NCBI RefSeq assembly: GCF_002949735.1
Contig: NZ_CP026681.1
Location: 496,001-560,000 of the forward strand
Direction of reading: 5' to 3'
Origin: Nostoc sp. 'Peltigera membranacea cyanobiont' N6
GTDB taxonomy: Bacteria; Cyanobacteriota; Cyanobacteriia; Cyanobacteriales; Nostocaceae
Length of the DNA stretch: 64,000 nt
Part shown: piece by piece, positions 63,088 through 64,000 of the stretch
How positions within the stretch are numbered: the first letter of the stretch is position 1
How the letters are laid out: every line of letters starts with the position of its first letter
The notes under the pieces: generated by a model
Database searches by the model: none
What the model saw: only the letters and a program-made list of their open reading frames with translations
What the model was told of the DNA's origin: nothing
Translations under genes and position numbers: made by a program

Positions 63088-64000
63088 CTACCAAGGTAAT
63101 CTACCTGAGTAACCGCCATGACGTTCTCGCTCAATTTCTATCCGTTGTCGTAATCTGTGATAAATTTCACGGGCTAGAGCTTCCAGATTAGCTGTATCAT
63201 CTTTCTCATCTCCTTGAGAAGATGAAGATGCGCTCTCTATCGTCTCAGTGACTGGTTGTATTTCTCTAGATATATCGGGTAGAGTGACTTCTCCACCATT
63301 AGCAAAGCCTCTAGGTGAAGGAAGATGTTTAGCAAAAACTTGTGGCGATCCTGAACCATGAGAAAATTCATAATTTTGGCTGTTTGATTCCCCATCATGA
63401 AAATTAAAGCTAGTGAAATCATCATTATTTACATTTAGTAAATCTTCAACACTGGACCATTGATAAGGTGTGTTTGACGACTGTGAAGATGTCTTAGTTG
63501 TAGAATTTGCTTTTCGGAAAATTAGGGGAGGCGATGAGTATTGAGGTGAAGCTTCACCGACATCTATTGTTTCATTTTGAAGAGGATTAAGCTGTGGAGA
63601 ATTGAGAATCGAAAGTTTCTTTTGATTAATATTCAATCCCAAGGAAGAAGGAATTAAGGAATTGGATATCTCAGGTGAATTAGTCTCAGCGCTTTTTAGC
63701 TGTAATGAAGTGTCTGAAAAAGAATCGACTTTAGTCGGAGTCTTTGGGGAAGTTGTTTCTTCTGGTTCTGTAAGATCGGGTGTCTGTAAACTTGGAAGGA
63801 TAATATCGTGCGGTATTCCACCAGTGTTGATGTGATGTAGCAAAGGTAGATTCTTCTGTGCATCCCTGGTATTAATCACAAACTCCCCAGGTGAAAGCAT
63901 TGCTGGTACTGTATCTGAGGGTGCTATGTGCTGGCGATTTTCAACGGGGGAATCTGTAACATGACCACCAGTAGCATAACCTTTAGGTGCGGGTTTTTGT
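63088..64000 (-). CDS. Tape-measure-like injection-system protein, 5' end beyond the window
   Basis: The frame is open to the window edge; the first ATG at 63900 is internal. Near the visible N-terminus is SDTVPAMLSPGEFVINT, a motif frequent in phage tail tape-measure and related proteins. A long Ser/Pro/Asn-rich low-complexity region follows, and the end TANLEALAREIYHRLRQRIEIERERHGGYSGRLPW is a helical C-terminus often seen in proteins preceding the tube adaptor in injection-system operons. Assignment as a tape measure is inferred from this motif and position; another structural role is possible. The stop is 38 bases before the ATG of the tube-adaptor gene at 63049. Confidence 0.65.
   Translation of the reverse strand, partial: QKPAPKGYATGGHVTDSPVENRQHIAPSDTVPAMLSPGEFVINTRDAQKNLPLLHHINTGGIPHDIILPSLQTPDLTEPEETTSPKTPTKVDSFSDTSLQLKSAETNSPEISNSLIPSSLGLNINQKKLSILNSPQLNPLQNETIDVGEASPQYSSPPLIFRKANSTTKTSSQSSNTPYQWSSVEDLLNVNNDDFTSFNFHDGESNSQNYEFSHGSGSPQVFAKHLPSPRGFANGGEVTLPDISREIQPVTETIESASSSSQGDEKDDTANLEALAREIYHRLRQRIEIERERHGGYSGRLPW

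Noticed and set aside
54704..64000. Prophage
   Set aside because: Baseplate and spike genes are present, but no capsid, terminase, integrase or lysis gene is visible, and the gene types match injection systems with a PAAR tip and DUF4159 protein. The part beyond the edge could still change this view.

Overview
The window looks like a chromosomal segment of a filamentous, Nostoc-type cyanobacterium. The evidence is frequent HIP1 palindromes (GCGATCGC), heptameric short tandem repeats (STRR) of the kind described in heterocyst-forming cyanobacteria, families known mainly from cyanobacteria (DUF3370, Tll0287-like DUF3365, TIGR03032), and a valyl-tRNA synthetase carrying a CAAD membrane domain. 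I saw no tRNA, rRNA, CRISPR array or transposase gene. Family names come from recognising motifs by eye; no database search was run.

Layout. 1-3.4 kb: the end of gatB, a candidate small RNA and argJ. 3.6-10.8 kb: a TIR-like orphan, a PhnD-like lipoprotein, two haem-binding Tll0287-type HAMP proteins, a Ser/Thr kinase, a Uma2 nuclease and a MinD-like ATPase. 11.2-22.9 kb: a peptide-secretion island with eight double-glycine precursor genes (four are near-identical 313-bp tandem copies), a duplicated cyclic-nucleotide-binding protein, an HlyD adaptor, a C39 peptidase-ABC transporter, a second NHLM-type ABC transporter and a DUF3455 secreted protein. 22.9-28.9 kb: a NarL-type two-component pair and a large hybrid sensor kinase. 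29-34 kb: a dienelactone hydrolase, an amino-sugar kinase with an AmpG-like permease, and a lipoprotein/glutathionylspermidine-synthase-like pair resembling E. coli ygiB-ygiC. 34-48.7 kb: valS, DUF3370, a 1574-residue RTX/cadherin-like repeat protein, TIGR03032, cysC and an ABC1/UbiB kinase. 48.9-54.1 kb: recN and an efeUOB iron-uptake operon. 54.7-64 kb: the baseplate and spike half of an extracellular (or thylakoid-anchored) contractile injection system, all on the minus strand and running off the right edge.

How the parts fit. The peptide island is self-contained: leaders of ELS-x-EEL-x-x-VAGG type are expected to be cut and exported by the C39 peptidase-ABC protein with HlyD, and the NarL-type pair lies convergent to its end. 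The injection-system genes follow the order tape-measure-like, tube/LysM-like, VgrG-like spike, PAAR tip, gp25, baseplate J, gpI-like and DUF4159. Sheath, tube, ATPase and effectors would lie to the right, outside the window. Intergenic DNA is rich in MITE-like palindromes and heptamer repeats, several abutting or entering coding sequence in the injection-system operon.
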